A stretch of DNA of 64,000 nt from Guadua angustifolia (lineage: Eukaryota; Streptophyta; Magnoliopsida; Poales; Poaceae): the NCBI GenBank assembly GCA_036346375.1, contig CM070506.1:1612001-1676000 (forward strand). Reading direction: 5' to 3'. The number at the start of each line of letters is the position of its first letter. The first letter of the stretch is position 1. The notes below the pieces were generated by a model. That model saw only the letters and a program-made list of their open reading frames with translations, searched no databases and had not been told where the DNA came from. Positions 24,255-34,389 of this stretch are shown in pieces. The translations under genes were made by a program, and so were the position numbers.

Positions 24255-24700
24255 TACAAAATTGAATTGACGATCTCTATTTCCAATTTTCCTTTTTGGA
24301 AATTCATGTTCATATAATTGGAATGGACCTTTAAGAATATATGCTCTTCGAATTGCATCTTGATCATTAACATGATAACTTTGAATGGGCAGCCTTTCAC
24401 ATGGATCATGTGGAAGACGATTGATATCATAGACCGGCGGTGGTGGCGGTGGCGATGCTGATGCCGGTGGAGAGACATTATCAAGGGGAACTGAAGGCGG
24501 AGAAGATGGCATAGGATTCACAATTTCTTCAATTACTATCTCTTGCTCTTGAGGTTCATCTTCCGCTACGGTTCTAGGTAGAGCCATGGAAGGAAATGAA
24601 GCAGCAGTAGCCTTCTTTGCTGCATGTTTCCGAAAAAGAGATGCAATATCTCGTTCCTCTTCATAATTAAACAACTCTACAAACAAAAAAAAGCAATGCA
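24254..24700 (-). pseudogene. hAT-3 transposase N-terminal exon
   Basis: The minus strand reads FRKHAAKKATA, a proline-rich stretch, then VYDINRLPHDPCERLPIQSY and DQDAIRRAYILKGPFQ, the conserved N-terminal region of TTF/ZMYM1-like hAT transposases. It ends at the 61-bp repeat (HEFPKRKIGNRDRQFNFV), beyond which the insert begins. A likely acceptor precedes ELFNYEEERDIASLF near 24685. Confidence 0.8.
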
Positions 24701-25253
24701 TCAACAAGCAACTCTCTAGTCTCTAGCAAAGTAGCAATTATATTTGTTTCTACTCTATAAATCAACTAGCAGTCTTACACTCAAATCACATGTAGGATCG
24801 ATATACACTAATATAGCAATCAGAGGGGAGTGAATGATTGCGCGGAAGCTAAAATAAATTTTTATTGATTCTCAAATCACCCCTAAACAAATTATAAAAA
24901 ACTATTTCGGTTTCAGCAAAAACAGACTGACACATGTTAAGTAAAATAGTAATTACTGAAGATCCAACCGTTGGATTGATGTGAAATTTTAACTGTAGAA
25001 ACTAGATTCAATTTCTAAACTAACCCAATAAGAATCAGCTCAATCAGATTTACGGATCTAAAGTTATAATCTTTACAAGCTGACTGTATTAGATAATCAC
25101 TTCATATAGACTGTATTGGGCGAATCTCGAGGTATGCCGTGGCATACCTGGCATACCCTGTAGATCCGCCCCTGCCGGTACATTGGTTGACCATGCATAG
25201 AGAGAAAGCAACCAAGTGGCCATTATGCTAGAGCTAGGTGGCGACATGGTGTG

Positions 25254-25366
25254 GCATCATCTATTGGTTTGTGATGAATATCCAATGTCCGATAAATTAA
25301 TGCCCTAATTAAAAGTCCCAGTACATTGATTGACCATAGAGATAAAGCAACACTTCTACCGAATGG
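25254..25366 (+). repeat. Diverged tandem duplicate of the hAT-3 target region
   Basis: This stretch repeats 22587-22651 plus 25183-25222 (shared words AATGTCCGATAAATTAATG and GTACATTGATTGACCAT). The ancestral sequence was therefore duplicated in tandem and hAT-3 then jumped into the left copy. The similarity ends at AAAGCAAC, exactly where the next repeat type begins. Confidence 0.8.
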
Positions 25367-25560
25367 TGCATCACTATTGCTTCATCTGAATCGGTTCTTA
25401 AGCTTTTAGGAAAAACGATTGTGATAGATGGCTTAGGAGGGGTGTTAATAATAATTACTATTGGTTCCTAACTTAGAAGCGATTGTGATGTAGAAGTGAT
25501 CACATCATAATCAGTTTTTATGCGAGAAGCGATAGTGATGTGCAGGATCATCACTATCGG
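25367..25560. repeat. CACTA-like subterminal repeats, left part of CACTA-4 (continues 29349-29520)
   Basis: Repeated GAAGCGATAGTGATG and CATCACTATCGG-type words occur in both orientations, interrupted by the solo LTR. At 29455-29512 two copies form a near-perfect hairpin around GAGCATCGTGCTC. CACTTCTACC at 25367 and GTAGAAGTG at 25488-25496 could be degenerate CACTA-type ends, but no matching 3-bp duplication is seen. Confidence 0.6.
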
Positions 25561-28500
25561 TGTAGTGACCCCCATTTTTATATAAATGCAAAAATAAAAA
25601 TTTCATGTGCATACAGTGCTAGTCCCATGATCAGTAGCTAGCACGCACATTTACAATAATTGATATCACATCCATACTCTTTATTACAAATAATAAAGGT
25701 AATATACACAACAAGGTCTTACAATTCAGAATAGTGCAGCGGAAAGGATCAAGAGTCTTGTAGTGTGCCCATCCAACCCTCAGGCAACTGACAAGGCATA
25801 ATCCCTAGAAAACTCGTTAACATTCCCGAATCCTGCGTCAAAAAAGTTTCGTCGAGCTATTTTGATTCTTCACCTAAAAACAACGAATAAGCAAGGGTGA
25901 ATACTTGCGTACTCAGTAAAACTTTTGCAAAGCCTATAATATATGCATGCCATTTCAAAGGAAAGGCTTATACGGTTAATTTGCATAAAGCCAATTTAAA
26001 TTGTAAAATAAGTAGTAATTGTAAAACGGAATTTATAAAAGCAAGTTGACTGATACGAAAGTAATAAACAAGTAAAGTATAAGTAATAACTCACAGTCCT
26101 CCACGACGTGAGCATCGAGTCGTCCATTGCCAACACAAGGCATAAATCTGAGACAAATACTTTCCAACAAATGTATCCAATCCATTTTGAAAATATCAAA
26201 ACTGCTAACTATGTGATGACTTTACCAAGTGCCCATGACCGCGGGCGCGGCTAATCGATTAGTTTTACACTCTGCAGAGGTGTACAGCTTTACCTGCAAG
26301 ACATGACCGACTCTTTGTGCAATCGATATTAGCACACTTCCTTTGGTGTGCCGCAGAGAGTCATGACATAACCGTTACATTACTTAACCCTAACTTTACA
26401 CCAGCCTGGTGAACCCATACTATGGCAGTAAAAGATATTTGTACTAGTACGACAAACGATGGTGTACCAAGTTGTCCCACTTCTCCCTACAGGGCAGAAG
26501 ATATTTGTACGTAGTACGACAAATGGTGATACACCAAAGTGTTCCACTTCTCCCCATAGCATGGCGTACACCATTCTCCAGCCTACCAATGTGCAAAGCT
26601 AGTTTTAAGGAACTTAATAGGTTAAGGCTGTCCCATACCAGCACTTGTGGTTGTACGGTTATCTTGGCTTGAAAACAACCCATAGTTCGGTCCTTAACCT
26701 GACACGGGCAATAGTCTCCCCCTACACTACGTGCAAGTTCATGCACCTTCGGCTATTGCCAATAATTGGCCGCATCAAAACATAGTTTTATTTTTATTTT
26801 TAACCAAAATACCAATGATCATCATCATGTCTCAATATTTCCAAGTTTCATCTGATCAATATTTCCAATTGATTTATCCCAAGTCTAAAGCATGGCTAAA
26901 CATGACTATTAATCATCGCATATACCCAAATTGACATCAGATATTGTCTAACCATAATTCTAGGGTTATCAAGATTCACATATCAACACTAAGGGAATTT
27001 CATAGGACAGCAGGTATATGTGCCAGTACCCATAAAGTAGCAGAGTTTAATAAATATACACATGCAATAAAAACATTTAATGAAAACATTTGTGAAACTG
27101 GGATCAACATGATCAAAGGGGGTGCTTGCCTTGCTTATTGATGTCTTCAATGAAGTTGAAGTTGCCGTCGACGGTGGAAGTAGTTACGTCCGGTTCTACA
27201 CATCGTTCAACGGAAATATAGCAAATAATAAACTTCAATAAAGGCAAAAAGAATACAGATGGAAAAACCAAATAAAGACGCATTACAGTTCATTCATTTC
27301 AAGATCATGATATTTAGTAACTAACCAAGTTTATTTACAGAATATTGTATGAGGGCTTATGTGGTATACAGGTATCTAGTTATAATCGGAATGAAGGTTT
27401 CATGTAAGCTAACTCATGGTCTTCTTTCTTCCTTTGTAATTTGTCCGTGTTATTAGGCCAGGAATCATTTGAGTTCACTCACTTACCCTGAGACCATGAT
27501 ACTACTAGAGTTTTGATATTTGATACTTAAGGTCTAACCAAAACTGATTTCTTTTAACTTTTGATTTCTGAATTGCACGAACTCAATCTGCCACATGCCA
27601 TGAAGGTAAGGAACTAACAGAGTATGCTACTGCCACTGCTTTACCTTGAGCAGGGACCACACGGCAGAGGAAGGGAAAAACAGAGAGCAGCTTCCTGGCG
27701 CCATGGACACGAATTGCAGGTGGGCTCGGCTGCAAAGAAAGCATGGGGACCTCCAAAGAAGCACTAAAATGGAACCCCAAGACTCCATGGATGCCGAAGG
27801 AGGTCCCGGTTGGAGCTGCAACAGCTTGTAGCAGCGACGCCATGGCGACGAACGGTGGCACATCAGAGCGCTCGGTGGTAGAGCTCTACGGCAATGGGAA
27901 GGCAAAACTAATTAAGGGGTTTTGCTTGTGGGTGGATAGAGACGTTCCCTGTCGGCTGTCGGTTTAATTGGACCATGGAGTTGCGGTTGTGAAGTTAGCT
28001 CGGTTTTACCCGCAATGAGGAGGTTCGGCCATGGCTAAGTTGGGGGTGTTTCGGGTAAAATTGGTGCTTGTGTTTGAAGGAGGAGGAACCAAGGAGCATG
28101 GGAGAGCTTTATAGGTGAGCAATGGCGGTGGACAAGGTGTGAACTCGAGCTCTGGGTTGCGGCGCTGTTATCTCAACAATGAGGCGGTAGCATGAGATTT
28201 TTCGGGTGCCAGGACGTGTAGGATGGCCAGCTGTGGCTGCACATTTTATTAGCTTTGTCTCATACGGCGCTCTGATTCGAGTTTTGGATCACAGAGCAGA
28301 GAAATGCGGTTTGGGCTGTGGCTGTGCGTGCTGGCCTGAGGTTGAAGAAGGTGCTGCCAGGTGGGGTCCACGTGCAACTATTCCACAGACTTCTAGTTAG
28401 TCCGAGCTCAATCGGTTGATTCGAACAATCAAAACGACTTAGAATTTTCTTGACAAATTTTGTGCATGTCGGAAAGATAAATTTTATTATCCAGTAAAAA

Positions 28501-29348
28501 TTTCAGATTAAAATTCACAGTAGAAAAATTTAAATAATTCTGACAATGCATGCTGCCAGATTTTCCAGTTTCTGATTTTTATTTTATTTAAGATCAAAAT
28601 AAGGTATAAATTTTATTAAACTTTTTCTGAGAGTGTATAATCACAGTTTTAGTCTTCTGTAAAATTTTCAGATTTTTATATTTGATATTTAATTTCTAAA
28701 TATTTTGACATTGAACTTTCCAGATTTATTTACTTTCTATTTTTGAATTTTTAAAGGCTACAAATGTAAGTTTTAATTTTTGATATTTTTACCAGAGGTA
28801 GATATCAAGTTTATGTCAGCATGGCAAAAATATTGGATGAAGATAAGTACTGGAGAATTCTAAACAATTCGGATAAGATCTGGACTAGATATTTTATCCC
28901 TGATTATCACAACTTTTGCTTTTACTTTAATTGTTCAGATTATCCTTGACAGCATGATGAGGGTTCTGGATAAATCTGGTATTTAAATAAATTTTTTCTC
29001 TGATTTTGGTGATTTGATGTTTTTACCTTTTTACTTTTACCATTTCGCTTTGTTGATTTTTTTAAGGCAAAAACTCAAGAAAAACCAATAATTCTAGAGA
29101 AATCAGGAAATGAACCTTCAAATTAAATATCACACTTCAAATTCATTTCTTTATAGTTAATTTGTTTTGGAAAAGATAGTTTTAATATTGACATTTATTT
29201 ATTTTTCTTAAGATTAGAATGCAAGAAAAAGAGGAAAGGACATTGTTTTAAATCAAATTCTTGATTCTAATTGAAAATTTTGTTTAATTCCATTTTTAAC
29301 TTCAAAAATTTTCATTTTTCCTATTTTTGAATTTTTCGGGATGTTACA
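25561..29348. mobile_element. Solo LTR, 3.8 kb, Ty3/gypsy-like
   Basis: The element begins TGTAGTGACCCCC and ends GGGATGTTACA (TG...CA with imperfect inverse ends). It is flanked by a perfect 5-bp duplication ATCGG (25556-25560 and 29349-29353). No internal gag-pol, primer-binding site or second LTR is visible, so it is best read as a solo LTR left by recombination. The length and the TGTAAC/TGACCC-type ends recall long-LTR chromoviruses of the Del/Tekay group; that assignment is inference. Frames inside, such as those at 27583-27967, are not supported as genes. Confidence 0.8.
26429..26565 (+). repeat. Two tandem units of about 68 bp inside the solo LTR
   Basis: GATATTTGTAC-AGTACGACAAA followed by a GGTG-TACACCAA-type word and CCACTTCTCCC occurs twice in a row (starts near 26429 and 26498). 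Confidence 0.75.
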
Positions 29349-29590
29349 ATCGGTTTCCACATAAGAAGCAATAGTGATATCATCATACACATTACAATCG
29401 GTTCTTGTGGGAGAATTGACAATGCATGTGCACATTACAATCGGTTCTCAAATAAGAAGCGATAGTGATGAGCATCGTGCTCATCACTATCGCTTCTTAT
29501 TTGAGAACCGATTGTAATGTACTTCGCTAGGTTATTTATACCACTTGGGCTGAACTCTTCTATGTTGTTGTTCTAGAGGATATTTCTCTG

Positions 29591-29824
29591 CTACCATCCG
29601 AAAAAACAGCTCATATTCTGTGGTTGGAAGAAATACTTGGGTGAGAAGAATTGAAATCCTGGAGCTAAAGTTTGAGGATTCTCTAATGTTTTCTCACCGC
29701 ATACCTTCAGAGTGTGTGTGGTCTCGACCTTTATGACCTTCCACGACACTTCAATATCACTCTCGGTGAACCGGTCCGAGCCTCCTGAGACATAAGTTAG
29801 GTGCATACATATACTTGGTAACAT
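29591..29824 (-). pseudogene. Unidentified 77-codon frame in CACTA-4
   Basis: The frame contains SDRFTESDIEVSWKVIKVET and ends in NMSCFFGW. It looks protein-like but I do not recognise it. It lies downstream of the Transposase_24 gene on the same strand, so it may be that gene's last exon or a captured piece. Confidence 0.3.
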
Positions 29825-29859
29825 GTATTTTGCAAAAGATTGCTACGCCGACTTACCAT

Positions 29860-31330
29860 GTGCTTAGCTTTACGATATGTCCATCTGCGCCATATGTGTG
29901 CTTTGATTCTTTGCCACAGCAGCCTCGGTTCTTTTTGACTTGGCGATGAACTCAGGTGAAGCCCAACGCCGGCAAAGAGCCTGGTAAGCTTCTGGACGGT
30001 CCTCCAACCATGGAATCATGACCTGCACAAAGATATTAATACATTAAAACAACATTACCAAGAAACGTTAAACTCAAATAGCTCCAATATTTGTTGTTTT
30101 ACCTGCATGTCTTGTTCTCGGTCAAGTAACTTTCGAAGACCCGCGAGTCCTGTTAATTCGTTGCCCTTTAATGCACCTCAAGTAAAGATTTGTTGCTTGA
30201 ATCCGAGCATTAGACAATGCATCTTTAGTCACCCGACGTGCATTTACATGGAAAACTCTACGAGCATGCTCCATGTTTGCAACCGCCGGCCAAACGGTAA
30301 CGCTTCGCAATTGTTCATCACAAAGAATAGTTAGAATAGTAAAGAATCGATAGTTGAACCAATACCAACCGCACAGAGAATCTTACCCAAAAGTCACTCC
30401 AAAGCGCCTCGAGCATTCAAGTGCTCGGCATTAGGAGCAAGCGGTAATGATCCCAACTAGTAGCAACAAATTGCTGCGCCATTGGCATTGTGACCAACCC
30501 GAGGTAGTGCAAGCGGCGAGAGGTTACCTAGCACGTAGTTAACTTGCCTATGGTGCCCTCTGCCAGTCAAACCCCGAGTCATCCCATGAACGCAAGACAT
30601 ATAAATGATATAGTTCCAGTTCGGAAAGAAATGAAATAAGACATGATTTAGAAAATACAAACCTATCGCCAATAGGTGTGATCACAACCTTGTCCTCCTC
30701 CCGCTTGGGCTGGAGGGGGGCGACAAGATGGCTCCTCCTAAACCTCAAGGCGGGCTCCAGAGAACCCTCGGTCGTATCCCCACCCATTGGATCCTCATCC
30801 CTTGGCCCACATCGGCCTCCCCGATCCTCATCGATCCCAGCTACAACAACAATAATAATGAATGAATAAAGAAGATAATAATCAAATAAATTATGAGAAT
30901 ATAACATTCTAGTTTACCTGCGTCAACATCAACCTCCTGATCCTCATCGATCCCACCTACAACAACAATAATAATAAATGAATAAAGAAGATAATAATCA
31001 AATAAATTAAGAGAATATAACATTCTAGTTTACCTGCATCAACATCCATGGCAGCAGCCACTTCTTCCTCCGTCGTCTCATCCTGCAAAATAATACAAGA
31101 CAGTTATATTTATGTCATATTTATGTTTTCACATGAAGCTTAGTTACCTCTCCACTCTGCAAAGGAACACTACGACTCTGCAACTCAGGCTCCACTGGAC
31201 TCAACAAAGCACGCCGTCTACTTGCGCTTGAAGCGCTACCCTGAAACAAGGCCTCCTCGTCGCGCGAACTACTGGACTTCCTCCTACCACTGAAGAATCC
31301 CTTCGCCAGCTGCTTGATCGATCGGGGCAT
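29860..31330 (-). pseudogene. CACTA-4 Transposase_24-type gene
   Basis: The minus strand begins with MPRSIKQLAKGFFSGRRKSS (start 31330) and then small acidic exons with good GT/AG borders (DETTEEEVAAAMDVDA at about 31086-31036; a 39-nt exon at 30956-30918; a longer exon from about 30840 to 30664 with VAPLQPKREEDKVVITPIGD). Later blocks carry the family words RRVTKDALSNARIQA (30250-30200) and YQALCRRWASPEFIAKSKR (about 29985-29925), as in Ptta/En/Spm transposases. A stop follows HMAQMDIS. The gene is partly open, but the region 30600-30310 does not read through. Confidence 0.7.
30823..31046 (-). repeat. 116-bp tandem duplication that made an extra in-frame exon
   Basis: GATCCTCATCGATCCCA occurs at 30823 and 30939, and AACATTCTAG at 30903 and 31019, giving a period of 116 bp. 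The duplication created a new 39-nt exon (30918-30956) whose 5' part copies the downstream exon (GIDED) and whose 3' part copies the upstream exon (VDVDA). Both splice borders are kept, and its length is a multiple of three. Confidence 0.85.
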
Positions 31331-31489
31331 CCTGTTGAAAGAAAAATATCAAGTTAGTACAACAACAATAATGATGAATGAATGAACAAGATAATAAACA
31401 CACAAAATTACTTGTCAAAATTCATCAATGTCGCGATGATGTAGTCTCGTTCTTTCTAAGGGACGACTTGTTACTTTTTTCTTGATTGG

Positions 31490-32692
31490 TTATCTTTTCC
31501 ATTTCTCAGGAATCGTTATATCTCCACGGTCTCCGACTAAAGAATCGAGACCTGGATCAAGGGTTTGAGCATCACATTGAGACGCTTTCCAGGATGTTCA
31601 GGGCCAGGTATGATGAGGCACAGGAACATAAACTCATATTTCATGCAAAGGGAAGGTGGAAGGTTGTATGGAATAGCAAAGACGGCGGCCACGAGTATGA
31701 TGCGGCGGTTGTGTTGAGAGGCGTGAAACCATCGGCCGCCAACCTAACGCGAACATTTCTCGCATCCTCGCGAAGTCCTCGTCAAAGCTATCTAGAGCCT
31801 TCCATGCCTCACTATCCGACGGTGCACCATTACTCGTCGTTCTCACGCACACCTTCTTTGTGCCACCTCATGTGCACCGCACTTCGTTTTGAGATAAACA
31901 ACCGCTTGACCTAGGTGTGAGAGGCATGTATCGGTTGCTTGTGTGCAACATCGGTCGTTACCTTTTCACCTTCTTCGCTCAACACCTCGACAAATCTTGG
32001 TTTTTACACACTAAGCAATGCTTCTCTTTCTCATGCTCCTTCCGTAAAAGCATGCGTTATCCTTGCACACATCAATCTTCTCATACTTCATACCGAGACC
32101 GCACAACAATTTCTTAGACTGGTACATGTCTCTAGGCATCTTATGATTCGCGGCGGAAGATATCGTAGATCAATTCCACGAGATCATTGTAACAATTATT
32201 GGAAAAGAAATACTTGGACTTAATGGCCATGAGCAGCGTCACAAAAGCAGTTTGGGTCACTTTTGTGTGTTCGCGTGCAATGACTCTTGAAGCTTTAAGT
32301 AGCTCAAAGAACTCCCGAACCTCACGTGTTGGCGGATCCTCCGAGTCTAACGTTAATCTCTGACGCAAAGCTTCTAGCATCTCATCCATCCTATCATCGC
32401 CCGCCCTATCATCTTCCTCTTCAACCGCAACTTCAGGTCCTTGAGCACGTGACTCACCATGATGTACCCACAACTCAAAGCTTGGCATGGCCCAACCAAA
32501 CACAGTGCGAGACATCGATTTCTTGTCCTGGGGGTGGAAATTACGGCACTTGCTGCATGGGCACTTCACCTTAACAGTACTAGACATAGAGAAGGCACGG
32601 TCGACAAAAGCGGTAGCCTTGACCGTCCACTCAGTCGAGTGAGCCCCACTTTTCTCGCAACCTTCATACATCCATCGGCGGTCGTCACCCAT
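31490..32692 (-). pseudogene. CACTA-4 TNP2-type transposase, 3' part deleted
   Basis: The start at 32692 reads MGDDRRWMYEGCEKSGAHST, the Transpos_assoc domain, with its zinc-binding CPCSKCRNF and H residues. A linker (ALRQRLTLDSEDPPTREV, HTKVTQTAFVTLLMAIKSKY) follows. The frame breaks at about 32140, and Transposase_21 continues in shifted frames (PSDSEAWKALDSFDEDFARM, then NVRVRLAADGFTPL) to about 31490. The catalytic C-terminal part, DUF4218 and DUF4216 are absent, so the copy is non-functional. Confidence 0.85.
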
Positions 32693-32823
32693 ACTTGAGG
32701 CTATATAGGTTAAATCAACATTATAAGTTCATTTTGTTTCTATATATCACGACCCTACATCTATAGGAAAGGATATGTCCTAAACCCACCCAAGAGTGGT
32801 CGACAAAGCGGATTTATGATTTG

Positions 32824-32923
32824 AAGTCGAATGAAATTGCAAGCATAACCCGCTGTTCTCCACCGCACGCCCGGATATGGTGCAGGGAGAACAACAGGTT
32901 ATGACGCCGAATTTCATTCGACT
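32824..32923 (-). promoter_or_regulatory. Inverted-repeat leader hairpin upstream of TNP2 (CACTA-4)
   Basis: AGTCGAATGAAATT (32824-32837) is the exact inverse of AATTTCATTCGACT (32910-32923). The inner arms CATAACCCGCTGTTCTCC (32844-32861) and GGAGAACAACAGGTTATG (32886-32903) pair with two mismatches. It lies 132-231 nt upstream of the transposase ATG and shares its core with the CACTA-1 hairpin. Confidence 0.8.
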
Positions 32924-33069
32924 CCGTGGCTCGTCATAAATATCGCACTTTGTCATCCACTCGAGGCTGTCCAAAAGGGACAATTCGGACTAGCACATCT
33001 CACATGTGACACATGTGAGACATGCCGATCCGAAACGGGTGACGCATAGGTTTCGTGACACTATGTGAT

Positions 33070-33620
33070 TTGAAATCAAAAATAAAAATCCGACGATAAT
33101 CCATTACTCAAATATATATTTATAAGCACAGAATGGATATATAAATTTAAAAAAAACATGTGACAAATCAATATATCAAATTTATCTATGTATTTTGTCA
33201 TGCCTCTACCAACATATGCATCATTAGTTCATTACTCACCCACGCGTCTTGCATCATGGTACCACTCCAAAACCATATCAATCTAATTAACAGTGTGATG
33301 ATCACGAAACCAATCCAAAAGTGGCCTCACTTAAAGTGTTAGAACAGAAACCCAAGGCATAAGTCATTATCAATAATAATTATGCCTATAACATGACAAA
33401 ATACACGGTCACAAGCAACATAAGCAAAAGCATACAACTAGTGCATGCTACTGTACAATACTGAGGTAGCCACTACATAACCCATACAACTAGTGCATGC
33501 TAAACAAAAGCTGCATATCCATTACTCAACAAGGTGCTTCACTGCAATGCTAAACAAAACATGACAAAATGCAGTGACTAGCATGAGCAATCCAACTAAC
33601 AATCAAGTTCACGGAGCCTT
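33070..33620. other. CACTA-4 upstream region, nothing recognised
   Basis: The stretch is AT-rich and intron-like, with two copies of CATACAACTAGTGCATGCTA (33432 and 33483) and a repeated CTAAACAAAA word. No coding motif is visible. Confidence 0.4.
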
Positions 33621-33624
33621 ATCG

Positions 33625-34173
33625 CAAGTATTAACGTCGGCCAGGGTTTTCGGCCGATGTTAATTAACTAATTACCTCATTAATTAACTAATTACGGAGC
33701 CATGCATCCATAAGCGAAACAGGGACTGACCTTCAAGCTTGTGGCCGGAGAGGAGGAGGACGCCTGGGATTTGAGAGTCGCCGCCCGGCGTATGACGGCG
33801 GGGGCGGCGCAGCGGCGTGGGCGGCACAAAGCGGGCGGCGGGTGGCGGCGGCGTAGACGGGCGGGCGGGCGGCGTGGCGGCGCGGGCGGGCGACGGGTGG
33901 AAGCGTCGGGGCGGCGGGCGATTAAGCGCGGATTTTCGTGAGCGCTGACATGGCGTGAGATTTAAAAGGCGAACTTATCTAAAAAATAACGTCGGCCTTG
34001 ATTTTAGCCGACGTTAATTAGCTAATTAACGCCGGCCAGGAATAAGCCGACGTTAATTAGCTAATTAACGCCGGTCCCCGTCACCGACGCGTTAATTAAT
34101 TAATTAACGCCGCTTATTCCTTGGCCGACGTTAATTAATATGGCCGACGCTAATTTCCCAGATTCCTGTAGTG
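33625..34173. repeat. CACTA-4 right subterminal repeats with embedded GC-rich block
   Basis: AATTAACGYCGGCC and GCCGACGTTAATT words cluster at 33630-33700 and 33985-34160. Between them a CpG-dense block (33735-33950) occupies the same place as the GC-rich block of CACTA-1, upstream of the minus-strand transposase. Confidence 0.8.
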
Positions 34174-34389
34174 TTACTTTTCAAATGTCCATCTTAACTT
34201 ATCTCAAGTTTATGATAAGTATGATCGGAAGTTTACTAGAGTTCGCATACAATGACCTCCACAAGCACTCACAACAGGTAAGAAGAAAACTGCGTGGAAA
34301 AATATATATAGGGTGCAGGTGGCTCTTCCTCAAGAAGTTCGACTACAACAACGACAAGTTTGGATACATCAAATGTTGGGGAGCTAGCT

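Larger units (their letters stand above)
22652..25174 (-). mobile_element. hAT-3: element with TTF/ZMYM-type transposase remnants
   Basis: The termini are CAGTGGCGGATCTAGAA and CTGTAGATCCGCCCCTG, inverse repeats. They are flanked by a perfect 8-bp duplication CCGGTACA (22644-22651 and 25175-25182). The minus strand carries two overlapping parts of one transposase N-terminal region, separated by a Helitron-like insert. The rest of the transposase, including the DDE and dimerisation regions, is missing, so this is a deletion derivative of 2.5 kb. Confidence 0.9.
29349..34173 (-). mobile_element. CACTA-4, right-bounded remnant
   Basis: The right end reads GATTCCTGTAGTG at 34173, the usual CACTA terminus, followed by TTA. 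Genes lie on the minus strand in CACTA order (TNP2 start at 32692, Transposase_24 gene at 31330-29860). The left end is not resolved: the left-side repeats (ATCGGTTCTTATT/GCGATAGTGATGA) differ from the right-side ones (AATTAACGCCGGCC/GCCGACGTTAATT), and no TTA-flanked CACTA start is visible on the left. Confidence 0.7.

Noticed and set aside
25367..25496. A 130-bp mini-element with ends CACTTCTAC...GTAGAAGTG
   Set aside because: The ends are inverse repeats, but the flanking triplets (CAA and ATC) do not match and it lies within CACTA-type subterminal repeats that can produce such pairs.
27583..27967. Possible gene in the solo LTR (several 60-92 codon frames)
   Set aside because: Frames overlap on both strands without a motif. 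Long gypsy LTRs often have such open GC-richer stretches.
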